Part shown: positions 20,540 to 31,872 of the stretch, in pieces
Layout: each line of letters starts with the position of its first letter
Position numbering within the stretch: the stretch's first letter is position 1
Origin: Flectonema sp. DT1601
Taxonomy: Eukaryota > Euglenozoa > Diplonemea > Diplonemida > Diplonemidae
Assembly: GCA_964019425.1 (NCBI GenBank)
Contig: OZ025781.1
Location: 62,001 to 126,000 of the forward strand
DNA: 64,000 nucleotides
Direction of reading: 5' to 3'
Notes under the pieces: model-generated
Databases searched by the model: none
What the model was told of the DNA's origin: nothing
The model's input: only the letters and a program-made list of their open reading frames with translations
Made by a program: the position numbers and the translations under genes

Positions 20540-22304
20540 TTATTTAGTTGACGTAGAATGCAAACTGATGGGAGAAGAAGTAGTATAAGACAGTAATATC
20601 AAGTCCTTCACATTATTTATTAATAGCCTGTGAGAAAATATAAAAGTAGTTTGCGTAGTGTGGGTTGGAAGAATAGAAAAATTGTATTTACCGTTTCTAC
20701 CAAACGTGCAAGTCTGTATGTCAATATGTACTGTTCCGCGTGCAGGAAGCGTAAATAGTTGTTTTCGCGCTATCGATGGGTGCCATCCGGCTTACTCAAT
20801 TGCTTTGTCATTCATTATTTTTTTTTTTTGGTCATATTTTTCTTCCGGCAAGGGACCTTGTTTGTGACTCTTCTTTCATTCGTTGTGGTGGTTGTTATGC
20901 TTTTCTTCTTTTTTTTTTTTTTCCTTCTTTTTTTTTTCAGTATTCCATCCGCATCCGACTAGCACCGGTTTCGTCTTTTCTTTTCTTCGCATACTATGCA
21001 TAGTGAATTAATTCAAAAAGTAAAAGAAAATAAGAAAGAAAAAAAAAAGAAGTATTTTAAAAAATAATTACCAAAAGATGATCTCCCTAAAATGACAAGT
21101 TCTATTTTTAAATGTAGGTCGTAACAAATGAAAGATCTGCCTACTTTTTGAATGAACAGATTTAGTTAGAGAAATGCACCCGACCAATAAATCTTTTTTT
21201 TTCATTTTTCATTTTTCACTTTTTTTTTTTCTTCCTCCTTTAGAGCCGATCTTGACATTCAAAAAAAAAAAAAAAAAAAAATCATAACAGCCTCACTAAA
21301 CAGACAGTGCTAACAATTCCTAACAGGAGGAATTCGGCATTTTTGACTACATACAATTAATAAAACAACGTTGAACACGAGGTACAAAAGAAGGGAGGGA
21401 TCTGTGAACACATAAAGAAGGTTACACGTGTCCAATACCCTTGTAGTTAATACATACATCAAATGCATTTGGGGGGGAAGCTCGGTTGCTACCTTGACAG
21501 CTGTAGACTTAAGAGACCTATCGAAAAGCCGTGACAAGAAGAAAAAAAAAAAAAAAAAAGTGAAGTGAAGTGAAGTCTCTTTTTCAATACTGTAATCAAC
21601 ATGATATGTACACGTGTGTGTGTGTTGTTGGTTAGGTGAATACTATCGTATAGCACCAATAAACTTGCGAGAAGTATGAATTGCAACAAAACAACTTATG
21701 TATTAGTTTGACAATGGGAAATTAATTCAGAGATTGCCTGCAATAGCTTCTAGCGACTTACAAAAGAAAACCTCAAACAGGCTTCGCATGTCACTGCTGT
21801 GGCTTAGGCCAAGAAATTAAAAAAAAAACCAACTAGCCAACAACCAGCAACCGAGCATACCGGAGAGAAGAAGATGAAGAGAAGGATTGAGGAGGAAGGG
21901 AAACCCCCGAGAGCCGCCTTGAGTAAACGCCCTCTTCACCTATGAGGTTTTTTTTTTTTTTTTTTTCTTTTTAAATTCCTTTTTCTTTATAACCCTTTCT
22001 TATTGCTTTTTTTTATTTATTTTCATTTTATTTTGCCTGCTGTGTTCTTTCCTTTTGTACGATTTTTGAGTTAGATTTTCTTTTCTTTCTCCCTTCCTCT
22101 CTCTCGTTTTCGTTAACGAGTTCTGTACTGGATTCGGTTACAGAACCAACCGCCAACGTGCAGAAGGATATCAATAACGATAAAACGACATCACTCAGGT
22201 ACCGACACCCCTCGAGGATTAAAGTTTTTTTTTTTTTTTTATGTTTTTTTTTTTTTTTTTGAAAATCCCACTCAAAATGCTTGCCGTTATAAAACCTCGA
22301 CTTT

Positions 22305-22308
<4 letters not shown>

Positions 22309-22340
<32 letters not shown>
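22309..22340. repeat. A homopolymer, about 32 bases
   Basis: An uninterrupted run of A on the plus strand, between two T runs around 22225-22260. Confidence 0.9.
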
Positions 22341-22341
<1 letters not shown>

Positions 22342-23907
22342 CAAATCATATCTGTGCACAGCTATTGTAGTCAGTATTAGCGGGGGGAGATTTCACAAAT
22401 AAATAAATAATCAAATTAATCAATTAGTTTACCTTAGACATAAAACGTTGCTGTATTGTATGAGCGCTTGGTGACTCACAACGACAGGACTCAATCCGTA
22501 GCCGTTTCCGAAGACTCGGTATAGATTGTTGAATTAGCCTCGATTGTAATCCGTGTTGTTACAGATACTATTGGGCTAGCTGTCCGTGATGTCGGAGAAA
22601 AACAGGGGGAAGTAGAAAATATAAAAAGGTGGGATAAAAAAAAACAATTATGTATATTTGAATGGAAAAAAATAAAAAAAAATAAAAATAAAAATAAAAA
22701 ACAATGCCGTAAGCAGTAATAGACCGAAAATTAAACAGAAAATAGAACCGAGAAAAAAAAACGATTTCCCCCCGGTAGTGCTAATTATTTTTTTTATTAT
22801 TATTTTTTTTATTTTTTAAAAAAAAAATAAAAAAAATTAACTAACACTCAATAACTTGCACAGTTGACTCTACTTAGCGGGGTTTTGTCTGCAGAATTTT
22901 CTTTTTCTTGCTGTCAGCAAGTGAGTGTCTCCTTTCCAATAATAATACATAGCAGCTATTAACCAATCACATGCTTTCACTTCTTTCTTTAACGTTTTTT
23001 TCCCCTTTTTTTCTTCTCTCTTTTTTTTTTTTTTTTTTTTTTCACTTAAAAAAAAACAGCGCCAGCGCAAACGATAAAATATAGCTGTTAAGGAGGTTCT
23101 GAACCGTAGGAAGGGCGAAGTCTCTCAATTGTGGAGATTTTTTTTTTTTTTTTTTTTTTTCCCCCTAATTTCCTCCTTCCCGCTATTCGCACAGTTTCTT
23201 GAGATCAAATAAAAAAATAGAAAAAAAAAAAGAGAAAAAAAGGAGAAAAATCGAGGTTGAGACTTGACTCATGTTTGCTAAAGGAAGGCACAACTTTGTA
23301 ATAAGTTTATTCACCTTCCTAAAATACGTAATATACGAGAACGAAGGCAGCCACAACTATTATCATAAGAACGTTTTTCTTTTTTCTTTTTTTTTTTTCC
23401 TTTCTCTTCTCTCCCTCCTAAGAAAGAAATAACAAAACAAACCCTATCCGTATCATTAGTTGAACACGGCTTTTGTGTTGCGATACTCAAAAAAAATTGT
23501 CGCTGCAAAATGTATCTTTGCTACGCCACAGCTGATGCAAGCTTGCACATGCGCTCAGAAAAAGAGTAGTTGCCGTGGGACCATGCGACGGGAAAAAAAA
23601 TGTTGATAAAAAAAAAAAAAAAATAAAAAAAACGAACGAACAAAGTGGACAATGTCCAAACAAACGCCAGACCTAACTAACCAATCGACACACACTGATT
23701 AGGAGTACGATATTCTCAGCAACGCATTTCAAATAAGTAGAGTTACAGGACCCAATCTCAAGTAGCTATATGCATATGTAACACGCACGAGGGAGGGATA
23801 GTTAGTTAGCGAGTCCGACATACAATTGAGTATCGGTTTGATAGACACAACAAGATGGAATGGTTAACCACCTGTATGTCCCCAATACTACAACATTATG
23901 TCAGACC

Positions 23908-24006
23908 TAATCCCTGAGAGGATCACTTTTTTAGCTTCAGCGAGGAATTCTAATGTTCGAGAGACCCGAATACCTCAATGCTTCGGCCTTGACCGGATAG
24001 GGATTA
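23908..24006. ncRNA. Possible structured RNA, about 99 bases
   Basis: The ends form a perfect 8-base inverted repeat, TAATCCCT with AGGGATTA. Inside are a TGTTCG/CGAATA stem (loop AGAGACC), a CAATGC-TTCG-GCCTTG hairpin with a stable TTCG loop and one mismatch, and a weaker TTAG...CTAA hairpin. The unit is GC-richer than its surroundings. I recognise no RNA family, and it is not a tRNA. Strand unknown. Confidence 0.25.
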
Positions 24007-24957
24007 TTTGTTTTTTTTTTTTTTAAATATTATATTATATTTTAATTTTAAATTTTTTTCTTATACTCTTCTTCTCGCATAATAGTAATATGTGACCAGG
24101 ACAGTATACCCTGCAGTCAAAAAAAAATGTAATTAAAAAAAAAAAGGACCCGACACTTAATTTTTTTTTTAATTTTTTCTCTTTTTTGTACTGTAACAAT
24201 ATCGATAACAGGGTTCTTTTTTAATCTAAAGTGCATTTGCGATGGTTAGATGGAAACTGTTGGATTACAATACTAACAAATATTTTGTACTCTTCTTGTA
24301 ACGAAGAAGATCATTTCTGAATGATGTGAAGCACACGTTTTGTTCGTTGCTGTAACGCAAAAGAAAGACTGGACCAAAACAAAAAAAAAAAAAGAAAGAA
24401 AAAAAAAAAAACGAGTGGTACAAAAAAAAGTTGCAATTAAAATGTAGTTTTCTCCCTTCCCTCTTATATTTTTTTTTGAGTGTTTCCATACTGAACTCAA
24501 CAAAGTCACATCATTATTATGCCTTTTCATTTTTTTTTTTTTTTTTTTCGCAGTTTAACTGAGGGACTGGGAGGGGAGGTAAGGCCGCATGTAATTTAAC
24601 ACGTGTAGCATACCTTCATGTGTGTGTTTTTTTTTTTTTTTTTTGTGAAGGGAGGGTAAAAAGGAGAAAATAAATAATTGTACTCAAAAGCTTCATTTTG
24701 TGGTTAAACCTTTCAAGTCTAAAGTGTAGGACAACAATGAAACTATTCTATACGATGAGGTAACCAGAAAGGAAAGGCTTAAGGGTTCGGGGATTCGTGT
24801 GGCCCTCATTCTTTTCCTTCATGTACCGGATTTTATTTTTATTTGTTTTTATTCGAAAAAAAAAAAAAAAAAAAAACGTCAACTTTTTGTCACTTCATCT
24901 TCGAAACCAGTCCGGGTGACGCCATGCTCGTGTTGTAAGCCTTCTCACCTGATATTC

Positions 24958-26744
24958 TTACAGCAGCATTCTCTCTAAGAACTGACCACTAGGTGATGCC
25001 TGTGATGTGTTGTGTGTTTCAAATCGTCGTCTCAGTGAAAAACGACATATCAAATTTTTTAACATACCTTCTTCAAAAATGGGTGTTGCAAGAGATCCCA
25101 GGCGTTCGGCCTTTGCTGGCTGTCTTTTTGGAGCATCGATTCAATGAAATGCCTGCAAAACTTTGACCAATTCTCTTGTTTCTTTACCTTTGGAGCTGAC
25201 TGCGTCACAATAACATAAAGAGCTCTCATTGGAGGTAAATCCATGAGTGGAGGCTCACCATCACAAAGCTCTAACGCCAGAATACCGAGAGACCAGACGT
25301 CGGCTTTGTAGTCGTACGGCTCGCCTTTGATAACTTCTGGTGCCATCCAGTAGGGAGTACCTACGACAGTTTTTCGTTTTAAATTTTCACCTTCTGAGAG
25401 GGCAGCACAGAAACCGAAGTCACCAAGCTTTACTTCTCCTTTTGAATTTAATAAAATATTATCAGATTTAATATCCCTGTGGATTCTACCCATCGAGTGC
25501 AGGTAGACGAGCCCTTCAATAACATTTTTACAAATGTAAGCAATTTGTTCCTCAGCGAATCTAACATTATTATCGAGTAAGTCGGTGAGCTTACCTCCCG
25601 ACATTAACTCCATTGCAATCCAGAGAGTATCACCATTTCTGTGGGCAGAATAGAAGTTCACAATATTTTGGTGTTTGCTCGTAAACATCATTGAAATCTC
25701 ATTTTCAAGAGCTGGCAATTCCTTCTTTTCGTTCTTTATAAAAATTTTCTTCAAAGCGACAGGTGTTCTGTCCTTCACTCGGATTGCCTTGTAAACCTCA
25801 CCTTGACTTCCAGAATCCAACTTCACCAGGTTTGCGTAAACTTTCAAAGCATCCTCTCTTGAGATCAACTCAGCGAGAGAATACTTTTCTTTCTTTGGAA
25901 CATTTGCACCAGGTGGTAGTGATGGAGCGGGGAGGTCTTGTCGAGGAGGAAGTGTAGGATGAGCGATATCTCTATTTTGTTCAACGAACTTCAGAATACT
26001 AAGAACAGCATTAGGATGACTCTTTGCCTCTTCAGCAGAGATTCCAGAGGCGTGGAGAAGGTGCGGATTTTGCCCAAGTAACTGAGGCATTCCTCCATAA
26101 CCTCCTTGTTGTCCCTGACTGTGAATTCCAGTAGGCGATCCCTGCCTAGAATGTTGAGAAGTCTGAGAAGAAGAGAGTGAATGAAGAGATGCCTGGGAAT
26201 GGAGTTGCTGCTGCTGCTGCTGTTGTTGTTGCTGTTGCTGAAGTTGTTGTTGTTGCATTTGCTTCCGCCGAGGACTTCCTGACTTTGCAACGAATTTGAC
26301 GTGTTCTTCCCATTTCTTTAATTGAAATTCATCAGGTAACGAAAGTATCAAATCCTTATAGTCACCACCAGGCTTCCTCGGTACAATTGGTCGAAATAAA
26401 ACACAATTTTCTTTAAAGCTGTGGAAGTGAACGGGTGCCGATGGATGGTTTGGAATTTCCGCCAACCTCTCGACTGCCATCCCTGGCATGTAATAACAAC
26501 CACTACACCGTGAGTTTGGATCTTGAGATGGAAAATAACAAATAAAATTTCCATAAAAAACAAACCATCTTTTATCCCAAGGACTCACAACACTCGTACT
26601 CAGTTTCAACGCCCATCCCTGCAGCTCTGGTTTTGCGAAGGACGATAGGCTTGGCTTCTCAGCTGTGTATCTCTTCCAGTCTTTAGCGTCGTGGGGATTC
26701 GGAGGCTCAGGTATCTTATGCATCTGGTAAGCAGATGAGTGCAT
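24958..26744 (-). CDS. PAK/STE20-like kinase with PH domain
   Basis: Two exons (25068-26744 and 24958-24999) separated by a 68-base GTATGT...CACAG intron encode 572 residues. The last exon adds ASPSGQFLERMLL, which restores the usual PAK-type tail after HPFLKK. Residues about 38-155 form a PH domain (ELQGWALKLS, KRWFVFYGNFICYF). A Gln-rich linker (about 163-190) and a Ser-rich stretch follow. The kinase domain (about 300-555) has HRDIKSDN at 422, DFG at 442 and VGTPYWMAPEV, typical of the group. I cannot find a CRIB motif (ISxP...H..H), so direct Cdc42/Rac binding is doubtful; PH binding to phosphoinositides may recruit it. Confidence 0.9.
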
Positions 26745-27276
26745 TTTTTATGTACTCCTAGAAGCAGTAATTTATGACACATTTATATATACGGTACATT
26801 GCAGATACTTTGATATAAACCTTCATGAAATCGTTTCCTGTAGAAGTGGCACAATGCTTTCCTTACACACACGATGTCACACACAATAGTAAAAATTGGC
26901 GAATCAGTCGCAACGAGCCCAACAGTTGGCACACTACGATACTTTATTTTTTTAGTAAAAAGAATCCCACATTCATACCTTTTTTTTTTTTTTTTTTTTT
27001 TTTCGTCGTGGAAAATAAAAAGCAGAATGGAAAACAAAAAAAAGATAAAAAAAAAACAACACTAACTTTTGACGCACACTCATTACGTCGATCTGTTTGT
27101 TAAATCCGATGCATCTGTTTGCAGTGCTCTTGATGAAAGCAGATAGAAAGTACTATTTGAGTCGATAGTGATTCTCATAAAGGAACCTATTCTCTCAAAT
27201 CATCTCGTAGCTCCACTGTTCAGTGCAGTGGTGTGACGAGGAATCAGATTGTGATTCAGACAACATATTCGAGTCT
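26745..27276. other. Spacer
   Basis: It holds the 13-base leader of the PAK-like gene after a TTCTAG acceptor-like site, and a T run near 26981-27003. No supported gene. Confidence 0.4.
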
Positions 27277-29010
27277 TCAGTATCTCTTTTGATATTTAGT
27301 AAATCCACTACCGCTGGGTCCGTGGCTGTCACGACCACGTTGGTTGTAACCTCCGCCACCACCACCACCACTTCCACGATTTCCCTGATAGTTGCGCTGT
27401 TGAGGATTGAATCGAAACTTTCTATCTCTGTCGTCATATGGATTTGGTCGTTTAGTACTCTTCGCGGGGTTTCTCCAAAATGATGCCGATTCGCGTCGGT
27501 CACCAATTGCTGGTTTTGCATACTCTTTCTCACAGTCTTCAATCTTTGATTTGTCTCTCAGAATCTCCGCAACCTTTGACCGAACTGTTTCACTAGCACC
27601 AGCGATAAGTATTCCGCGAACATCATCAATTTTTGTTTTGAATAAAGCGACGTTGTTAGTTGCTCGAACAGCATGGAGTGATTTGTCATCCAAATCCACA
27701 TCACTAACAGCGACCGCATCAATACCGGTGTCACTAACATCTGTCAGTACTCCGTTGTGTTTTCCAGTTGCTAGAGCGAGTGAGATGTATTTTCTCGCCT
27801 TCTTTCTCTCAATCAGATCTCCAATAATATGAACAACGTGCCCAACGATCAAAACTGAAGAACCCGTTGCGTTTTCAATTTGATTACAAAACGGTGATAA
27901 AACACTTTTCTCACCCTCACAGAGAACAAACGTATCGCACGAGTCACCTTGGCTAGTTGACTGTTTTGTGTGTTTATTGTTGATACCATTACTTTAAAAA
28001 AAAAAAAAAAATTAAATCTTTCTGAAAGAACATACTAGTTTATCCTTAGACTCATTGTTGTAGTAGCCAGGATGCGTTTCTTCAATGTCTGCTTTGATAA
28101 CTGCTGACATCGCTAGTCGTTTTCGATATGATTTGTTGATGATTGCGATCTTCTTTGAGTTATTCTCAAAGTATGAAAAAGTAACGCAACGCCATTTCTT
28201 CTTTGCAGTTTGGAATGAATAGCTTACTGAACACCTCTGGATGATATTGAACTGATCTGGACAAGTGAAGCTTAAAGTGTCATTATGATGATCCGAGAGA
28301 ACTTTTTGACTCTTTCCAGCATCTCCAAAATAAGCAACCCTAATCAAATCCTCTGTTAGTTCTCGTTGTGGGTTTGGACCCCAAATATAAAACCATTTGT
28401 CAGTGTCAGGTCCCATCATCTCAAAGATGATTTCAGTCGGAAGTAGTTCTCTGAGGTAGCTGTACTCTCTGCAGATGTTTCGAATGTGCTGTTCTCTTCT
28501 TTTGATACCAAACACTCGAGTTCTTATTTGTTTTGTGTCGTGTGATGTCTCTGATTCCCTCGATGTAAAGATACCTGGAAGGGTTCCTTCTATTCTACAT
28601 TTAACCAAGAGCGCAGCAGAAATACGAGAACGTTCATTCTGAGAAACGATTATACACTGAGTCGTGTGATGGTCATGACTTGATGTTCTATATATCACGA
28701 AACAATTGGGAACCTCCGTATCACAGTAGTCAAGAAATTCACCGGCACGGCCGGTTGCCCAACCAACAGAATCAGGAGGCATTTCAAACATTATATGTTT
28801 CCCTTTCAACAGCATTCCTTCTTTTATAACTCCAGATAAAACTGCTTTTACTGCGGTGTCTGTAAATTCAGCATCCTCTCCTTGTTCGTATTCTGCCTGC
28901 TTAAAACACTCGCTTATCTTAACATCAATACCTAACATACGCTTTAATCTAACGAGACTGTATTCATTTCTCTGAACGAGAACCGGATCTAAGTCAGTGA
29001 GAGTAGGCAT
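27277..29010 (-). CDS. Two-exon protein of unknown function with RGG-type tail
   Basis: Exon 1 (28036-29010) and exon 2 (27277-27960) are joined across a 75-base intron with GTATGT and AAAACAG, giving 552 residues. I set the start at the ATG at 29010; the frame is open further upstream but crosses a CATAACAG site (acceptor CAG at 29027-29029). The N-terminal part has repeated basic and aromatic segments with no family that I recognise. The second exon contains an ordered region around VLIVGHVVHIIGDLIERKKAR and GVLTDVSDTGIDAVAV, then a Gly/Arg-rich tail (GGGGGGGYNQRGR), common in RNA-binding proteins. RNA binding is therefore a guess from composition. Confidence 0.7.
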
Positions 29011-29382
29011 CTTTGTGACTGGCCCTCTGTTATGTTTAAAAAAATGTAACAAATATATATGTTCGCAGAGATTTATAATAAATTCAAACTAACGGTTCGC
29101 TCATGTTAACTGTAATTTTGAAGAAATAAACATTTTTTTTATAAAAAACTTTTTTTTTTCAAACATAAAAATAATTACTGTTTTGTGTAACTGTTGGGTT
29201 TGGGTCGTCAAGCTTCGCACAGAATGTACTTCTGTGAGTATTCGACAAGAATAAGAGGCACAACGTTTTCACGTAATCCGATGAATACAAAACAACATCA
29301 GTTGATATTCAGACAACAATAACTGTTACTACATTGCTGTGGTTAATAACTAAATGAACAAAAGGAGAACAAATCCGATCGC
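29011..29382. other. Spacer
   Basis: It contains T runs and a GTTAGT that could be the donor of a leader intron for the RGG-tailed gene (acceptor at 29027). No gene seen. Confidence 0.35.
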
Positions 29383-31284
29383 TTAAGAGACTTTCTTTGA
29401 ATCTGATCTTGAGCGAGGAGACGAGCGAGGCGAAGATCGAGCCGGACTGTCAGCTGAATAAAATGAAACAACTGATGACTTCCTTCTATCAACAGGAAGT
29501 GGTGCAACATGAGAGAATGAAACGCGTGATATTCTTTTATCATTTGAAGGCTGCAAACTATGAAGAGGAGGTGAGTTCGAACAAAACGGGAGCTCTTTTT
29601 CGGAGGGTGACGTTGTATGAGGGTGGGGACGCATCCAATTCTGCGTATCATTCAAATCACCCAAAGTGTCTTGAGAGTAATCACTAGCTAGACTGGTACA
29701 ACTCAATCTAGCGTGACCAAATCCTGGATTTCTTTGACACATTGGTTGATCAGCAGACGATCCAGTAACGTCTTTAACATCACCTGTTTTAGATAAGAAT
29801 GGAGGGATCTCAATATCTCTTGCTTCACCATCTTCGGTATGCTCAGTCTCAACATATAAAAACGCTGGTGCTTCTTCATCATGTTGATCCAAAGCCATTT
29901 CATAACGCTTCTTTTCATAAACAAAACTTACTATCTTCTGAGTCTCTAGTGGGTATTGAGGATCCGCAGCAGCTAACAAAACATTATATCCCCTCTCTGT
30001 CAATCCTTCTTCAATTCGTTGGATTTCTCCGTCTGGTGTTCTACGTAAAGACTGACAGGTGTATGTGGTTGATAAACCACTTGATCTTTTATATAATCTA
30101 TTAATGTGACTATAAAATGAACCTCTCAACACATTAATACTAACAAGTGCTGTACTATAAGGGACAGTAATAGAGCTAAGAGAAGGTGGTTTCTCCATTA
30201 GGTATTTCTTTATTGGTCCAGGATGACTGATGCCAATTAGTTGGAGAACAGCAGCGATTGCTCTGTCTATTTTTTCTTCAAAACCAGTGCTGTTGTCAAT
30301 TATTCGATGACGAGGATGGCCGAGCCACATCTCTTGTAGTTTCACATCCTGTGCTATTGCTGCTTCAGGTGTCTCTGTGCGAGACGCATTCCCATCAGTA
30401 TTGTAGTAGTCGGGTGCTCCATCAGCAGCTGTTACTAAATGAATAACCAAATCATAAGCTGAGTCTCTGAGTACTCCTTGAGACCATCCGCCTTGAGCTA
30501 CTATTTTATCCCACGTCTCCTCACTGCAAAAAGCCTTTCCATCCATAGCCCCTCGATCACAACATATCACTGCTGGGAGGTTGCATGCTCTGGCAATCTT
30601 TGTAAACTCCTCTTCAAGACATCGTTGTATTCTCAGTAATGCAAACTGAAATGCTTCAACTGTTTCATCAGTACCATCATGGAAGGCAATTCCACCTCCA
30701 CCTTCAAATAACAATGTTGCTATCTCTGGTACTACCAGCACATTAAATCCACTACTCTCAAGCCTCTTTCTCATAGTGCTCATGCCGGTTGATTTTCCTG
30801 CACATGGACCACCTGTAAAGACGACTTTGTAAACAGGTGCTCGACCGGTGGCCTTTTTCCGCATTGTTCCTCTTCTAGAAGTTGGGTGAACGGGGCTGGG
30901 TAGTGATAAAGTTTTGTCTTTACTGGTACACCAGTTCTGTGTTGCTTGTTGAACGGAACCGCTGTTAAAGACATCGGTTGAGAGCGTGTCTAAGAATTTA
31001 TTTACTATTCCTTGACATTTAGAATTTTGTCCAAGAGCACATTGTTTTAGTATGTCTGACAACGTGGATGGTTCTCCCTGTTGGGTGTTTGTAGTAGTCC
31101 CACTGAGGTCATTGAACTTGCTCTTTTCTTTTGATAATTCCACTACGCAAACTCTCTTTATCGTTTCTAAGACATTTTCTCTTCCTGTTGGTTTGTCTCT
31201 CAGTAGTTTTTTCAAAAGTATTTCGAGAATGCTTGGGATTTCAGCGTTTTTCATATAGGCGGCATCTGTTTGAATTGCCTGCAT
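29383..31284 (-). CDS. Ttd14-like NTPase with RIIa/DPY-30-like N terminus
   Basis: This is a 633-residue single exon. Residues 8-45 (YMKNAEIPSILEILLKKLLR, then a DKP) fit the RIIa/DPY-30 dimerisation motif found in flagellar and kinase-anchoring proteins. Residues about 150-345 are an AAA_28-type nucleotide-binding domain with Walker A GGPCAGKST at 158 and CCDRGAMDG as a second acidic motif. Residues about 360-520 resemble the CYTH-like half of Ttd14, with YEKKRYEMAL and an EIPPFLSKTGDVKDVTG block. Ttd14 binds GTP and phosphatidic acid and aids receptor trafficking in fly eyes. The Ser/Arg tail is low complexity. The N-terminal docking motif suggests a cilium or flagellum; that is inference. 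An ATTCACAG lies 17 bases before the ATG. Confidence 0.85.
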   Translation of the reverse strand: MQAIQTDAAYMKNAEIPSILEILLKKLLRDKPTGRENVLETIKRVCVVELSKEKSKFNDLSGTTTNTQQGEPSTLSDILKQCALGQNSKCQGIVNKFLDTLSTDVFNSGSVQQATQNWCTSKDKTLSLPSPVHPTSRRGTMRKKATGRAPVYKVVFTGGPCAGKSTGMSTMRKRLESSGFNVLVVPEIATLLFEGGGGIAFHDGTDETVEAFQFALLRIQRCLEEEFTKIARACNLPAVICCDRGAMDGKAFCSEETWDKIVAQGGWSQGVLRDSAYDLVIHLVTAADGAPDYYNTDGNASRTETPEAAIAQDVKLQEMWLGHPRHRIIDNSTGFEEKIDRAIAAVLQLIGISHPGPIKKYLMEKPPSLSSITVPYSTALVSINVLRGSFYSHINRLYKRSSGLSTTYTCQSLRRTPDGEIQRIEEGLTERGYNVLLAAADPQYPLETQKIVSFVYEKKRYEMALDQHDEEAPAFLYVETEHTEDGEARDIEIPPFLSKTGDVKDVTGSSADQPMCQRNPGFGHARLSCTSLASDYSQDTLGDLNDTQNWMRPHPHTTSPSEKELPFCSNSPPLHSLQPSNDKRISRVSFSHVAPLPVDRRKSSVVSFYSADSPARSSPRSSPRSRSDSKKVS

Positions 31285-31647
31285 TGCAACCTTCCCCCAC
31301 CCTGTGAATGAATTAATGTTATTTTGTTATATATAAACGTCACAAACAATATAACTATACTGCTGGACTTTTTGTTAGAATTTTTTGATTCTTAATTCTT
31401 CTTTTTTTTTTTCATTCCGTTTATAAATTTCATTTCTTTCTGCTGCTTTTTTTGTTTTCATTAATGACTTTTTTTTTGTCTTTTTTTTTTTTTTTTTTAT
31501 TTCTTTTTTTTTTGTTAACACTCATACGTCGCTGCAGACATATTTGCAATCAGGAACCAGCAGCAAGCGATAAACACATCATTGCCTGAGGCTAACTAAC
31601 CTGCCTACGTAACAGGGATGCTAGAATTCGATGTAAACAGTGAGGCT
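31285..31647. other. Spacer
   Basis: Several T runs (31398-31515) lie between the snRNP-G and Ttd14-like genes. No gene seen. Confidence 0.4.
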
Positions 31648-31872
31648 TCATCCATCCATTACTTGCATATTTACTATGGTATTCCCTCTGATCACGACCA
31701 TCCCTAAATCAATATCTTGGTTTCCAGCCTCAACTGTGTTGTCTAGCACGATGTTGCAAAAATGATCAAATCCACGAAGGGTTCCCAATACTTCTTTATT
31801 TCCACTGATATGGACAGAGAGTTGTTTGTCCATGTATTTTTTGAGATCCGGATTCACGGCGCGATTGGCCAT
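31648..31872 (-). CDS. SNRPG: Small nuclear ribonucleoprotein G (Sm G)
   Basis: The 74-residue protein is a complete Sm fold. The Sm1 motif runs from LKKYMDKQLSVHISGN through VLGTLRGFDHFCNIVLD, and the Sm2 motif is GMVVIRGNTIV near the C-terminal end. Length and the RGFD.F.N pattern match Sm G of the heptameric ring on U1, U2, U4 and U5 snRNAs; LSm7 is the main alternative but usually has different Sm2 neighbours. It has no tail. Its presence fits the introns seen here. A GTCAG lies 21 bases before the ATG. Confidence 0.93.
   Translation of the reverse strand: MANRAVNPDLKKYMDKQLSVHISGNKEVLGTLRGFDHFCNIVLDNTVEAGNQDIDLGMVVIRGNTIVNMQVMDG

Larger units (their letters stand above)
20540..24957. 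other. Gene-poor region of about 4.4 kb
   Basis: It is AT-rich with at least a dozen homopolymers of 15 bases or more. A compact inverted-repeat unit at 23908-24006 and a 31-base match to 48736-48766 are noted separately. GTATGC preceded by ATGAAG near 24615 on the minus strand is a lone donor-like site. I find no supported protein gene. Confidence 0.45.

Noticed and set aside
22490-22530. CCGTAGCC followed by GTAT, reminiscent of the dinoflagellate spliced leader
   Set aside because: Only eight bases agree with the known leader and the related site at 48736 lacks them, so a spliced-leader RNA gene cannot be claimed.
27223-27832. Plus-strand frames of 86 and 141 codons
   Set aside because: Antisense shadows of the RGG-tailed protein's second exon.
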